Assembly (NCBI GenBank): GCA_900471515.1
Contig: UCFC01000016.1
Span: 1-64,000, forward strand
DNA from: Hyphomicrobiales bacterium
GTDB lineage: Bacteria > Pseudomonadota > Alphaproteobacteria > Rhizobiales > Rhizobiaceae
Reading direction: 5' to 3'
DNA: 64,000 nt
Below the pieces are notes generated by a model. That model did no database searches, was not told the DNA's origin, and was given only the letters and a program-made list of their open reading frames with translations. The position numbers and the translations under genes are program-made. This document shows, piece after piece, positions 28,215 to 36,241 of this stretch. How positions within the stretch are numbered: the stretch's first letter is position 1; each line of letters starts with the position of its first letter.

Positions 28215-28946
28215 ATGTCTCAGATAATCAATTCCGCGCTCTTCGGCTGGTATCCCTATTTCTGCCTCACCGTCTTCCTGCTCGGCAGCCTGGTCCGCTT
28301 CGATCGTGAGCAATATACCTGGAAGACCGGCTCCTCGCAGCTGCTCCGGCGAAAGCAGCTGCGCTGGGGTTCCAACCTCTTTCACATCGGCATCCTGGTA
28401 ATCTTCATCGGCCATGCCGGTGGCCTGCTGACGCCGATCGTGATCTTCGATGCGCTTGGCATTCCGCACAGTTTCAAGCAGGGGCTGGCGATCGTCGTCG
28501 GCGGCCTGGCCGGTATCGCCTGCTTCATCGGCATATCGCTGCTTGCCCATCGCCGCTTCTTCGATCCGCGCATCCGCGCCACCTCGAGCTTCGGCGACAT
28601 GGCGATCCTGCTCATTCTCTGGGTGCAGCTGACGCTCGGCCTCTCCACCATCTTCGTCTCCCTCCACCATATGGACGGCCACGAGATGGTGAAGTTCATG
28701 AACTGGGCGCAGGGCATCCTGACCTTGCAGCCGGCGGCCGCCGCCTATGTCTCGGATGTCAACCCGATCTTCAAGTTGCATCTGCTGCTCGGCATGACGA
28801 TCTTCCTGCTGTTTCCCTTCACGCGTCTGGTCCATGTCTGGAGCGCGCCGGTCTGGTATATCGGTCGCCCCGGCTATCAGGTCGTGCGCAGCCGCTTCAG
28901 CAGGCAACAGCTGGCCGCCCGTTCCTACCGGCATCCGGCGGAGTGA
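28215..28946 (+). CDS. narI: Respiratory nitrate reductase, cytochrome b subunit
   Basis: NarI, 243 residues, an inner-membrane diheme cytochrome b that oxidises quinol. Five membrane segments are visible. The haem-ligand histidines are in HIGILVIFIGH (about 53-63) and in HLLLGMTIFL...TRLVH (about 193-211). AAAGGAGG lies 6-7 bases upstream of the ATG at 28215. The gene follows narJ after 13 bases. Confidence 0.95.
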   Translation: MSQIINSALFGWYPYFCLTVFLLGSLVRFDREQYTWKTGSSQLLRRKQLRWGSNLFHIGILVIFIGHAGGLLTPIVIFDALGIPHSFKQGLAIVVGGLAGIACFIGISLLAHRRFFDPRIRATSSFGDMAILLILWVQLTLGLSTIFVSLHHMDGHEMVKFMNWAQGILTLQPAAAAYVSDVNPIFKLHLLLGMTIFLLFPFTRLVHVWSAPVWYIGRPGYQVVRSRFSRQQLAARSYRHPAE

Positions 28947-28951
28947 CGGCC

Positions 28952-29842
28952 ATGGTCTCGATCGTCATCGACCGCACCGGTACGCACGCCCGGACGGATC
29001 ACGACCACCGGCATCAGCACGCGCCGGCTCGCTCTTCCGACCCGGTCATATTGCCGCCGGTGAGCGTCAACGGCGTGCCGATCTCCCGCAAGGAAATTGC
29101 CGCCGAGACGCAGAATTTTCCGGCGGTCAATCCGGGGGCGGCCTGGCACGCCGCAACACGGGCGCTCGTCATTCGCCACCTGCTTCTGGAGGAGGCGCGC
29201 CGACTTGGCATTGTCGCCGAGCCGCAGGCCGATGCGGACGGGCGGATCGAGACCGACGAGGATTCCTTGTTGCGTCTGCTCCTGGAGCGGGAAGTACAAA
29301 CGCCGAAAGCGGACGAGGAAACGCTGCGGCGCTTCTACGAAAACAACCGCAAGCGCTTCCTGACCCCGCCGCTGTTCGAGGCGGACCATATCCTGATCGC
29401 CGGAAGGCGGGAGGATGTGGCCGCTTTCGCACAAGCGCGGGAGCGGGCGGCTTCGCTTGCGGCCGTCCTGATGCGGCAGCCCGAGCGGTTTGCGGATCTC
29501 GCCAGGGATTGTTCCGATTGCCCTTCGCGGGAAGTCGGCGGCAGCCTCGGCCAGATCAGCATCGGGGACGCGACGCCGGAGTTCGAGACGGCGCTGTCCG
29601 GCCTCGCCGAGGGTGAAATATCCGCTCCTGTCGAAACCCGCTACGGCGTCCACCTCATCCGGCTGGCGCGGAAGATCGAAGGCTCGCTTTTGCCGTTCGA
29701 GGCGGTCAGGGGCCGGATCGCCAGCTATCTGGAGGAGCATGTCCGCCGGCAGGCGACGGCTCAGTATATTTCGCTGCTGATCGGCCGTGCCGATATACGC
29801 GGCATCGTGCTTGACGGTGCCGCAACCCCTCTGGTGCAATAG
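28952..29842 (+). CDS. Parvulin-type peptidyl-prolyl isomerase of the nar operon
   Basis: A 296-residue protein with a SurA/NifM-like N-terminal helical part (about 40-130) and a rotamase domain (about 130-240: FEADHILIAGR..., FADLARDCSDCPS, GGSLGQI, VETRYGVHLIRL). It lacks a signal peptide, so it probably acts in the cytoplasm on folding of the reductase, as NifM does for nitrogenase. The N terminus contains an unusual His-rich stretch, DHDHRHQH. Homologues sit after narI in other alphaproteobacteria. The ATG at 28952 is chosen because GGAG lies 8 bases upstream; a GTG at 28943 overlaps the narI stop. Confidence 0.85.
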   Translation: MVSIVIDRTGTHARTDHDHRHQHAPARSSDPVILPPVSVNGVPISRKEIAAETQNFPAVNPGAAWHAATRALVIRHLLLEEARRLGIVAEPQADADGRIETDEDSLLRLLLEREVQTPKADEETLRRFYENNRKRFLTPPLFEADHILIAGRREDVAAFAQARERAASLAAVLMRQPERFADLARDCSDCPSREVGGSLGQISIGDATPEFETALSGLAEGEISAPVETRYGVHLIRLARKIEGSLLPFEAVRGRIASYLEEHVRRQATAQYISLLIGRADIRGIVLDGAATPLVQ

Positions 29843-29851
29843 GGAGATGTC

Positions 29852-30136
29852 ATGTTCGGAGCTCTCATAGCCTCGCTCGACAATCCGCAGGCCATGGCCG
29901 CACTGATCGGTGTGCTTGGCATGGAAGGCCTGGACGAACGGCTCGAAAAGGCTGCAGCCGCCGAAGCCATGGAACCGGCCGACTATCTCGCTGCCGTCGT
30001 CCGCTCCTTCCTCGAAACGGCGTCGGACGACGATTTCGTCCAGCTGGTCGGCATCATGAATCGAGCCGAAGATCCGGGGCTTGCCGCCGTTCGTTCCATC
30101 CTGCGCAAGACCGTGATGGAGCAGGGAACGTTGTGA
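29852..30136 (+). CDS. Small protein of unknown function in the nar operon (94 aa)
   Basis: I do not recognise a family. The protein is acidic and helical, with no Cys, signal peptide or membrane segment (ALIGVLGMEGLDERLEKAA, VVRSFLETASDDDFVQL). AGGGAGAT precedes the ATG. It is locked between the isomerase gene (9-base gap) and moeA (4-base overlap), so it is expressed with the nitrate reductase. A role in assembly or cofactor delivery is plausible. Confidence 0.75.
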   Translation: MFGALIASLDNPQAMAALIGVLGMEGLDERLEKAAAAEAMEPADYLAAVVRSFLETASDDDFVQLVGIMNRAEDPGLAAVRSILRKTVMEQGTL

Positions 30137-31398
30137 CGATGCCTGCCCACTTCTCTTCCTCCTGCTTCGATCCCCGACCGGCGACCGTATCATTCGAGGC
30201 GGCACGCCGTGCCGCCGCCGCACTCGCCCGCCCGCTCGATCTGCTGGAAGAGGTGCCGCTGGCTCGGGCGACCGGGCGAATCCTGGCTGCGCCGATCGCG
30301 GCGCCGTTGTCCCTCCCGCCCTTCGACCAGGCGGCGATGGACGGATATGCCCTCTGCCTGGCAGGCAAGGACGCCATACCCGCGGTCCTGCCGGTATCGG
30401 GCCGCACGCAGGCCGGCGATCGGCCGGGCGTGCTCGTTGCGGGCACGGCCCAACGCATCATGACGGGTGCGCCACTCCCAAGCGGCGCCGATACCGTCGC
30501 GATGCAGGAACAGGTGGCGCGCAGAGGCGACCTTGCCCAGTTCGGGCCGGGTCTCAAGCCGGGCGCCAATATCCGAAGGGCAGGGGAAGACGTCACGCAG
30601 GGAGCGGTCATTCTCGAAAAGGGCGATGTTCTCGGCTGGAAGGAAATTGCCCTTCTCGCCGCCCTCGGGATCGCTGCCGTCCCCGTTGTTCGTCCGCTCA
30701 GGGTCGCCATTATCACCACCGGTTCCGAGCTTCACGCGGCCGGCCGGTCGCTGCCGCCCGGCGCGATCTACGACTGCAACGGTCCGATGCTTGCGGCACT
30801 CCTGGCCGGGCCGAACACGCATATCATATCGCGGTCGGTTCCAGACGATCCGGTGGCGATCACCCGCGCGCTCGAGGAGGCCCGCCGGACGGCCGACATG
30901 GTAATCACGACCGCCGGCATGTCGGTCGGCGAGGAAGACCATGTGCGCGATGCCGTCGAGCGGGCCGGCGGGCGGCTCGAGGTGATGAAAGTGGCGATGA
31001 AGCCGGGCAAGCCGCTGGCTTTCGGCATGCTCGCAGGGGCGCTTTTCGTCGGCCTGCCGGGCAATCCGCAGGCTGCCGCCTTCGCAGCACTTGCCTTCAT
31101 CCGCCCCATGACGAGGGCTCTGCTCGGTCAGGCGCCTGCCCGGCAGATGACGGCGGAGACAGGCTTTGCCCTTGCCGGCAAGCCGGATCGGACGGAGCTG
31201 CTGCCGGTGCGCCTGAGCGTCGAGCACGGCCGCCTGATCGCACATCGCAGCGGACCGGAGGGCTCGCACCGGATGATGACGATGGCATGCGCCGATGCGG
31301 TCGTCGTTGCGCCCGCTGCTTCGGCCCCTCTGCCGGCAGGCACGATCCTTGAGGTCCTGCCATTCGATCAAGGCTCTTTCGGCAGGTGCGCGACGTGA
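30133..31398 (+). CDS. moeA: Molybdopterin molybdenumtransferase MoeA
   Basis: MoeA, 421 residues, inserts molybdate into adenylylated molybdopterin. Typical stretches are PPFDQAAMDGYAL (about 57-69), RIMTGAPLPSGADTVAMQEQ (about 111-130), TTGSEL, VGEEDHVRDAV, MKPGKPLAFG and GLPGNPQAA. It starts with a GTG overlapping the preceding stop; an ATG two codons later is possible. Its presence in the operon links cofactor supply to nitrate respiration and suggests it is an additional copy to a housekeeping moeA, which cannot be checked here. Confidence 0.94.
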   Translation: MTMPAHFSSSCFDPRPATVSFEAARRAAAALARPLDLLEEVPLARATGRILAAPIAAPLSLPPFDQAAMDGYALCLAGKDAIPAVLPVSGRTQAGDRPGVLVAGTAQRIMTGAPLPSGADTVAMQEQVARRGDLAQFGPGLKPGANIRRAGEDVTQGAVILEKGDVLGWKEIALLAALGIAAVPVVRPLRVAIITTGSELHAAGRSLPPGAIYDCNGPMLAALLAGPNTHIISRSVPDDPVAITRALEEARRTADMVITTAGMSVGEEDHVRDAVERAGGRLEVMKVAMKPGKPLAFGMLAGALFVGLPGNPQAAAFAALAFIRPMTRALLGQAPARQMTAETGFALAGKPDRTELLPVRLSVEHGRLIAHRSGPEGSHRMMTMACADAVVVAPAASAPLPAGTILEVLPFDQGSFGRCAT

Positions 31399-31445
31399 CG
31401 CCCACCCGCTCGACAGGCGCCGATTTCTGTTTGAAGGAGACGTGC

Positions 31446-32015
31446 ATGCACACCGCTCACCCGGAACACCCGATCACCGCGATCGTCTATCCGAAGGGCT
31501 CGGATTTCGAAGCCTTTCTTCAGGAGATCACGGTCAAGCTGGCCGCACAGGGCCTGCGGCTCGCCGGGCTCGTTCAGCACAGCCGGCCGAAGCCCGGCCG
31601 GACGAAATGCGACATGTACCTGCGCGATCTTTCAAGCGGCGAAACCAGGGCGATCTCCGATGATCGCGGTCCCCATGCCAGCGGATGCGTGCTGAACACC
31701 GGCCGGCTGCTGGATGCATGCGAGGCCGCGGAAGCCGGCCTGTCCGGCCAGACGGATCTGCTCGTCCTTTGCAAGTTCGGGAAGACAGAAGCGGAGGGCG
31801 GTGGTTTCCGGTCGCTGATCGCCCGGGCGCTGGAGCTTTCGGTTCCGGTCCTGATCGGGGTTCCGGAGATCAACCTGGTGCCGTTTCGGGAATTCGCGGC
31901 AGGACTTTTCCGGGAGATCGAATTATCGGACCTCGTCTGCGACCTGTCGGCCGCTACAGAAAGACTGCGTCCCGCGCCCCGGCCGTCGGCCGAGGCGGTC
32001 GCGGCCGTTGCATGA
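31446..32015 (+). CDS. DUF2478 domain-containing protein, putative NTP-binding molybdenum-associated protein
   Basis: A 189-residue protein of the DUF2478 family, often found with molybdenum transport or molybdoenzyme genes. The N terminus ITAIVYPKGSDFEAFL, the segment LAGLVQHSRPKPGRTKCDMYLRDL and LVLCKFGKTEAEGGGFR fit that family. It resembles P-loop NTPases without a full Walker A. GAAGGAGA lies just upstream of the ATG at 31446. The biochemical role is unknown. Confidence 0.8.
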   Translation: MHTAHPEHPITAIVYPKGSDFEAFLQEITVKLAAQGLRLAGLVQHSRPKPGRTKCDMYLRDLSSGETRAISDDRGPHASGCVLNTGRLLDACEAAEAGLSGQTDLLVLCKFGKTEAEGGGFRSLIARALELSVPVLIGVPEINLVPFREFAAGLFREIELSDLVCDLSAATERLRPAPRPSAEAVAAVA

Positions 32016-32025
32016 AAGGTGGATG

Positions 32026-32499
32026 ATGGACGATGTGGCGATCGCTCGTGCCCTGCATGTCCTTGCCGTCATCCACTGGATCGGCGGCCTGAGCTTCGTG
32101 ACCCTGGTCATTTTGCCGCTCGTCCGATCGGGGCGGACCGGCGAAGAGGCGCAGTTGCTGTTTGAAAGGGTCGAGCGGCATTTTTCCGCACAGGTTCGCG
32201 TCTCCGTTCCGCTTGCCGGCGCAACGGGTCTCTGGATGGCCTACAGGATGGAGCTCTGGGATCGTTTCGCCGATCCTGACTTCTGGTGGATGCCGGCGAT
32301 GTTCGGCACATGGCTCATCTTCATGCTCATGCTGTTTGTGATCGAGCCGCTCTTCCATGGGAAATTCGCAAAGAGAGCGCGTCAGGACGCCGGAGCCGTT
32401 TTCCGCCGCGTCAGCCGCCTGCACGAATTCCTGCTGCTGCTTGCGGCCATCACCGCCTTCGGTGCTGTTGCCGGCTCGCATGGCTTCAGTTTTTTCTGA
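32026..32499 (+). CDS. Small multi-pass membrane protein (CopD-like)
   Basis: A 157-residue protein with four membrane segments. The first holds ALHVLAVIHWIGGLSFVTL with a His pair typical of CopD-like or haem-binding small membrane proteins, and a further His (LHEFLLLLAAI) lies in the last segment. AAAGG is spaced well for the ATG at 32026; the ATG at 32023 is too close to it. The gene is between DUF2478 and mogA in the same operon. A haem- or copper-related role is only suggested by the histidines. Confidence 0.7.
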   Translation: MDDVAIARALHVLAVIHWIGGLSFVTLVILPLVRSGRTGEEAQLLFERVERHFSAQVRVSVPLAGATGLWMAYRMELWDRFADPDFWWMPAMFGTWLIFMLMLFVIEPLFHGKFAKRARQDAGAVFRRVSRLHEFLLLLAAITAFGAVAGSHGFSFF

Positions 32500-32541
32500 C
32501 GCCGAATTGCGTCACGAATTCCAGCCGGAGGTTTGATACAG

Positions 32542-33063
32542 ATGGTCCGCATCGGAATCCTCACAATATCCGACCGCGCGAGCCGCGGTGAATATGCCGA
32601 CCTTTCGGGACCGGCAATTCGTGCCTGGCTTGAACGGGCGATCGTCTCGCCCTGGTCGGCCGTTGCGAAAACCATACCCGACGGCTTCGAGAGCGTGCGC
32701 GGCACGCTGGTTGATTTCTGCGATCGCGACCGGCTCGACCTCGTTCTGACAACAGGCGGCACCGGTCCTGCGCTCCGCGACGAGACGCCGGAAGCGATGC
32801 GCAGCGTCATCGACAAGGAGCTGCCGGGATTCGGGGAAGCCATGCGCCGGGCAAGCTTCGAGGCCGTGCCGACGGCAATCCTGTCGCGACAGTCGGCCGG
32901 CACGCGTGGCAGCACCCTGATCATCAACCTGCCCGGAAAGCCTTCATCGATCGATCTCTGCCTGAATACCGTGTTCGGCGCCGTTCCCTATTGCCTTGAT
33001 CTGATCGGGGCCGGTCGCATCGAGACCGATCCGGCGTTCATCGGCGCTTTTCGGCCGCAGTGA
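32542..33063 (+). CDS. mogA: Molybdopterin adenylyltransferase MogA
   Basis: MogA, 173 residues, adenylylates molybdopterin before MoeA inserts the metal. Family motifs are ILTISDRASRGEYAD, LTTGGTGPALRDETPEA and the LPGKP stretch (INLPGKPSSI). The ATG at 32542 has GGAGG 11 bases upstream; a TTG nine bases earlier is less likely. It is the last gene of the nar operon, so both final cofactor enzymes are carried with the reductase. Confidence 0.92.
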   Translation: MVRIGILTISDRASRGEYADLSGPAIRAWLERAIVSPWSAVAKTIPDGFESVRGTLVDFCDRDRLDLVLTTGGTGPALRDETPEAMRSVIDKELPGFGEAMRRASFEAVPTAILSRQSAGTRGSTLIINLPGKPSSIDLCLNTVFGAVPYCLDLIGAGRIETDPAFIGAFRPQ

Positions 33064-33134
33064 AGCCGACCGCTTGCCCGGCTGGGTACGGTGGCCATCG
33101 GCCTGCGCGACATCTTGGCGTTGAAATGCCGCTC

Positions 33135-33452
33135 TTATCCGCTCATCGTTCCGAGATAGGCAAGCAGGCAGACTGCAGACAGGCAGGTCATCGGCGGCCT
33201 TGCCAAGCGCCAGATCCCGATGAGCGCGCCGGCGAGAAGGCCCGATGCCAGGATCGCGCTCGCAATGGCCGGGCTGTGATGCTGGTAGGCGAGCCCCGCG
33301 CCCGAGATGACGATGGTCGATGCAACGCTGGTCGCGACGGAAAACTGAACCGCGATGGAAGTGCCGCGGGCGAAGATCAGAATAAACTGGTTCCAGCTGA
33401 AAGCGATGGAGAGGGCGAGAGCGGCGCCCCTGACGAGAGCAAGCATCGTCAT
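33135..33452 (-). CDS. Small hydrophobic membrane protein of unknown function
   Basis: About 105 residues from the ATG at 33452, with three apparent membrane segments (ALVRGAALALSIAFSWNQFI, FSVATSVASTIVISGAGLAY, AIASAILASGLLAGALIGIW). An ATG at 33497 in the same frame is possible. No strong ribosome binding site fits either. I recognise no family. It is convergent with mogA and about 280 bases downstream of nhaA on the same strand. The hydrophobic pattern argues for a real gene, but the call is modest. Confidence 0.45.
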   Translation of the reverse strand: MTMLALVRGAALALSIAFSWNQFILIFARGTSIAVQFSVATSVASTIVISGAGLAYQHHSPAIASAILASGLLAGALIGIWRLARPPMTCLSAVCLLAYLGTMSG

Positions 33453-33736
33453 GTTCGCGGTCGGGCAGCGCAGGCCGCCCTCCGGTTCATGCCGCATCGA
33501 TAAATGGTCGTTCCAAGCCGCATTTCGTTGCCCGCCATAGTGTCCGTCGCAACTTATGTGCCAGAGGATGGACGGCCGGAACGTGCTGCAGCGCAAATCC
33601 CGCGCAGATTGATCCGGTCTGGACGCTGCATCGGGCGAAGGTCGGGACCGCGTTCCGGTCGTGCTATTGACGTGCCGGAAGCCGTTGATGGCGGGTGCCG
33701 GCAAGATGGCAGCCGGCCCCGGGGAAATCTGGCGGA

Positions 33737-34987
33737 TCAGATCCGTGTCACGGACAGGGCTCGGCCGGCCATTATCGCGATAATGGCGGCGGCGAAGGAA
33801 AAGACGGCACCCATCTTCGCCGCATCCTGGATGTCGCCGGCAGGAAAGGCGACGCCAGCGACGAACAGCGAAACCGTGAAGCCGATTGCCGCGACGCAGC
33901 CGAGGACGACGAGATCTCTAAAATTCATGCCCGCCGGCAGCCCGAAGCCCAGGACCCTTGCCGCGATCCAGCCCAGGCATGCGATCCCAAGCGGTTTTCC
34001 GATGATAAGCCCGGCGGCCACGAGTAAGGTCGGCTCCCCGATGGCGGAGAACTCGACGCCGGCATTTACCAGGCCGAAGAGGAAAAGCACGATTTGAACG
34101 GGACCTTTGAGCGCATGTTCGATCACATTCAAGAGATCGGTCTGCCTTGTCTCGTCTTCCGCGAACATGCCGAACTCGATGTCTGAATGCGGTATGGCGG
34201 GGATGACTGGCAACAGGCCGAGCGCCGGATGGATGCCTGCCTGATGAAAACCGTACCAGCTGATCGCGCCGGCAAGCGCGAAGGGCCAGAACGAGAGGTG
34301 CTTGCGCCACGCGGTCGTGACCGGCCTTTCCGGCCGGCCGGCGTCAAGCATCCGCGGCATGCGGTTGGCCACGAGATAGGCGCAGAGCGCCGCGCCGGCC
34401 GACAGCAGAAGCCATGCGGGCGCCAGATCGCCCTGAGGATAGAAGACGGCAAGGATGATCAGCCCTGCAGCGTCGTCGGCAATTGCAAGCAGCAGGAGGA
34501 AGGTGACGGCGGGATGCCGGCCTCCGAAGATGAACCGGCCGACGAGATAGGAAAAGGCGATATCGGTCGCGGTCGGAATTGCCCAGCCGCTGGCGAACAC
34601 GGCGATCTTTCCGAGCATTGCTGCTCCCGACAGATAGATCACGACCGGGCCGAGCATGCCGCCGGCCGTCGCGATCAACGGCGTCAACGCCTTCTTGCCC
34701 CGAAGCGCGCCGTTTCTGAGTGCGACCGCTTCCCAGACCTCCTTGCCGGCCAAGGCAAAGAAGAGGGCCATGAGGATGTCGTTGACGAAGAAATGGATGC
34801 TGACGACCCGCGAAGACGTACCGGCGGGCGTGGTGACGACCTCTCCGACCGGCGCCCCCTGCCACAAAGGATGGTCTACGAGCGCATGGTAGCTGGAGGG
34901 GAGAATATTTGCCCAGATGAGAGCGCAGACGGCGCCGGCGATAAGGAGGAAGGAATATTCCTCCAGCTGCTTCCAGACGCGATACAT
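33737..34987 (-). CDS. nhaA: Na+/H+ antiporter NhaA
   Basis: NhaA, 416 residues, exchanges sodium for protons across the inner membrane. Characteristic stretches are FFVNDILMALFFALAGKEVWEA, the two adjacent aspartates in LLAIADDAAGL (ion site) and GWAIPTATDIAFS. About eleven to twelve membrane segments are visible. The ATG at 34987 is chosen because the open frame upstream lacks family sequence. It follows the TRAP binding-protein gene but is separated from it by a probable terminator. Confidence 0.92.
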   Translation of the reverse strand: MYRVWKQLEEYSFLLIAGAVCALIWANILPSSYHALVDHPLWQGAPVGEVVTTPAGTSSRVVSIHFFVNDILMALFFALAGKEVWEAVALRNGALRGKKALTPLIATAGGMLGPVVIYLSGAAMLGKIAVFASGWAIPTATDIAFSYLVGRFIFGGRHPAVTFLLLLAIADDAAGLIILAVFYPQGDLAPAWLLLSAGAALCAYLVANRMPRMLDAGRPERPVTTAWRKHLSFWPFALAGAISWYGFHQAGIHPALGLLPVIPAIPHSDIEFGMFAEDETRQTDLLNVIEHALKGPVQIVLFLFGLVNAGVEFSAIGEPTLLVAAGLIIGKPLGIACLGWIAARVLGFGLPAGMNFRDLVVLGCVAAIGFTVSLFVAGVAFPAGDIQDAAKMGAVFSFAAAIIAIMAGRALSVTRI

Positions 34988-35036
34988 GGATTGTCCCGTT
35001 TCAAGGTTCCGCTGCCGCAAAGCAGCCGGCAAGGAA

Positions 35037-35058
35037 GGAGCCGGGCGAACCCGGCTCC
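35037..35058 (-). terminator. Probable terminator after the TRAP operon
   Basis: Perfect 9-base arms GGAGCCGGG and CCCGGCTCC with a CGAA loop begin 8 bases after the TRAP binding-protein stop on the minus strand. A TTCCTT tail follows. It separates dctP from nhaA. Confidence 0.65.
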
Positions 35059-35066
35059 ATGGCAGA

Positions 35067-36182
35067 TCACTTCTTGGCCGCCTGAGCGGCGTACATGTAG
35101 CTGTCGTAGCTGTATTCGGCGACGCGGAACCATTCGAAGCTTTCGTCGCGGAATTTCTTCCAGGCCGGATAGATCTTCGCCCAGGCCGGGTGTTTCTGGC
35201 TGTATTCGCCATAGAGTTCGAACGAGGCCTTGTAGGCCGCATCCATCACGTCGCGGGGGAGCGGACGCAGCTTGACGCCCTTTCCGACGAGCGAACGGAT
35301 GGCAGCCGTGTTCTTGACGTCGTAGAGCGCCTGCATGTTGACGTTCGCCGCCTTGCAGGCGGTGTCGAGCGCTGCCTTGTACGTGTCCGGCAGGCCCTCG
35401 TACTGTGCCTTGTTGATGAAGAAGTGGATCGTCAGACCGCCTTCCCAATAGGCCGGGTAGTAATAGTTCGGGGCAATCTGGTAGAAGCCGAGCTTCTCGT
35501 CGTCGTAAGGACCGATCCACTCGGCCGCGTCGATGGTGCCGCGTTCAAGCGCGGGATAGATATCGCCGCCCGGAAGCTGCTGCGGCACGACGCCGAGGCG
35601 CGACATAACCTCGCCGGCGACACCCGCGATGCGCATCTTGACGCCCTTCAGGTCTGCGACCGACTTGATCTCCTTGCGGAACCAGCCGCCCATCTGGGCG
35701 CCTGTCGCCCCACCGGGAATGCCGACGACGCCATAGTCTGCGAGGAATTCATTGTAGGCTTCGTTTCCGCCGCCGTGATAGAGCCAGGCATTCTGCTGGC
35801 GGCCGTTGAGGCCGAAGGGAATGGTGGAGCCGATGGCGAATGTCGGATCCTTGCCGGTGAAATAATAGCCGCAGGTATGGGCAAGCTCGACCGTATTCGA
35901 CTTGACGGCGTCGATCGCCTGCGCGCCCGGTACAAGCTCGCCTGCCTGGAAGACCTGGATCTGGAACCTGCCCTCGGTGATCTTGTTCAGCGCGTCGGCC
36001 ATGACCACGGCACCGCCGTAGATCGTGTCGAGGTTGTTCGGGAAGCCCGATGTCAGGCGCCAGCGCAGCGTCGGCGCGCTCTGGGCAATGGCCGGGGCGG
36101 CAAGCGAAGCGCCGGCGACGGTGGCGGCGCCTGCCAGCGCGCCTTTGGTCAGAAAGCCTCTGCGGCCGATCTCTTTCGTCAT
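35067..36182 (-). CDS. dctP: TRAP transporter substrate-binding protein (TakP-like)
   Basis: A periplasmic DctP-type protein of 371 residues with a twin-arginine-like signal (GRRGFLTKGALAG, cleavage probably after AIAQ near 34). It shares the pattern of the 2-oxo-acid-binding TakP: LRWRLTSGFPNNLDTIYGGA, then IPGGATGAQMGGWFRKEI and AAEWIGPYDDEKLGFY, with Arg in MRIAGVAGEVMSRLG placed to bind a carboxylate. Likely ligands are 2-oxo acids or lactate-type acids, by family. It is the last of three TRAP genes. Confidence 0.9.
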   Translation of the reverse strand: MTKEIGRRGFLTKGALAGAATVAGASLAAPAIAQSAPTLRWRLTSGFPNNLDTIYGGAVVMADALNKITEGRFQIQVFQAGELVPGAQAIDAVKSNTVELAHTCGYYFTGKDPTFAIGSTIPFGLNGRQQNAWLYHGGGNEAYNEFLADYGVVGIPGGATGAQMGGWFRKEIKSVADLKGVKMRIAGVAGEVMSRLGVVPQQLPGGDIYPALERGTIDAAEWIGPYDDEKLGFYQIAPNYYYPAYWEGGLTIHFFINKAQYEGLPDTYKAALDTACKAANVNMQALYDVKNTAAIRSLVGKGVKLRPLPRDVMDAAYKASFELYGEYSQKHPAWAKIYPAWKKFRDESFEWFRVAEYSYDSYMYAAQAAKK

Positions 36183-36241
36183 GGTTTTCCTCCTCTGTGG
36201 ATTGGTACTGCCGCGCGATGCGGCAGCGATCTGGGTGAAAG

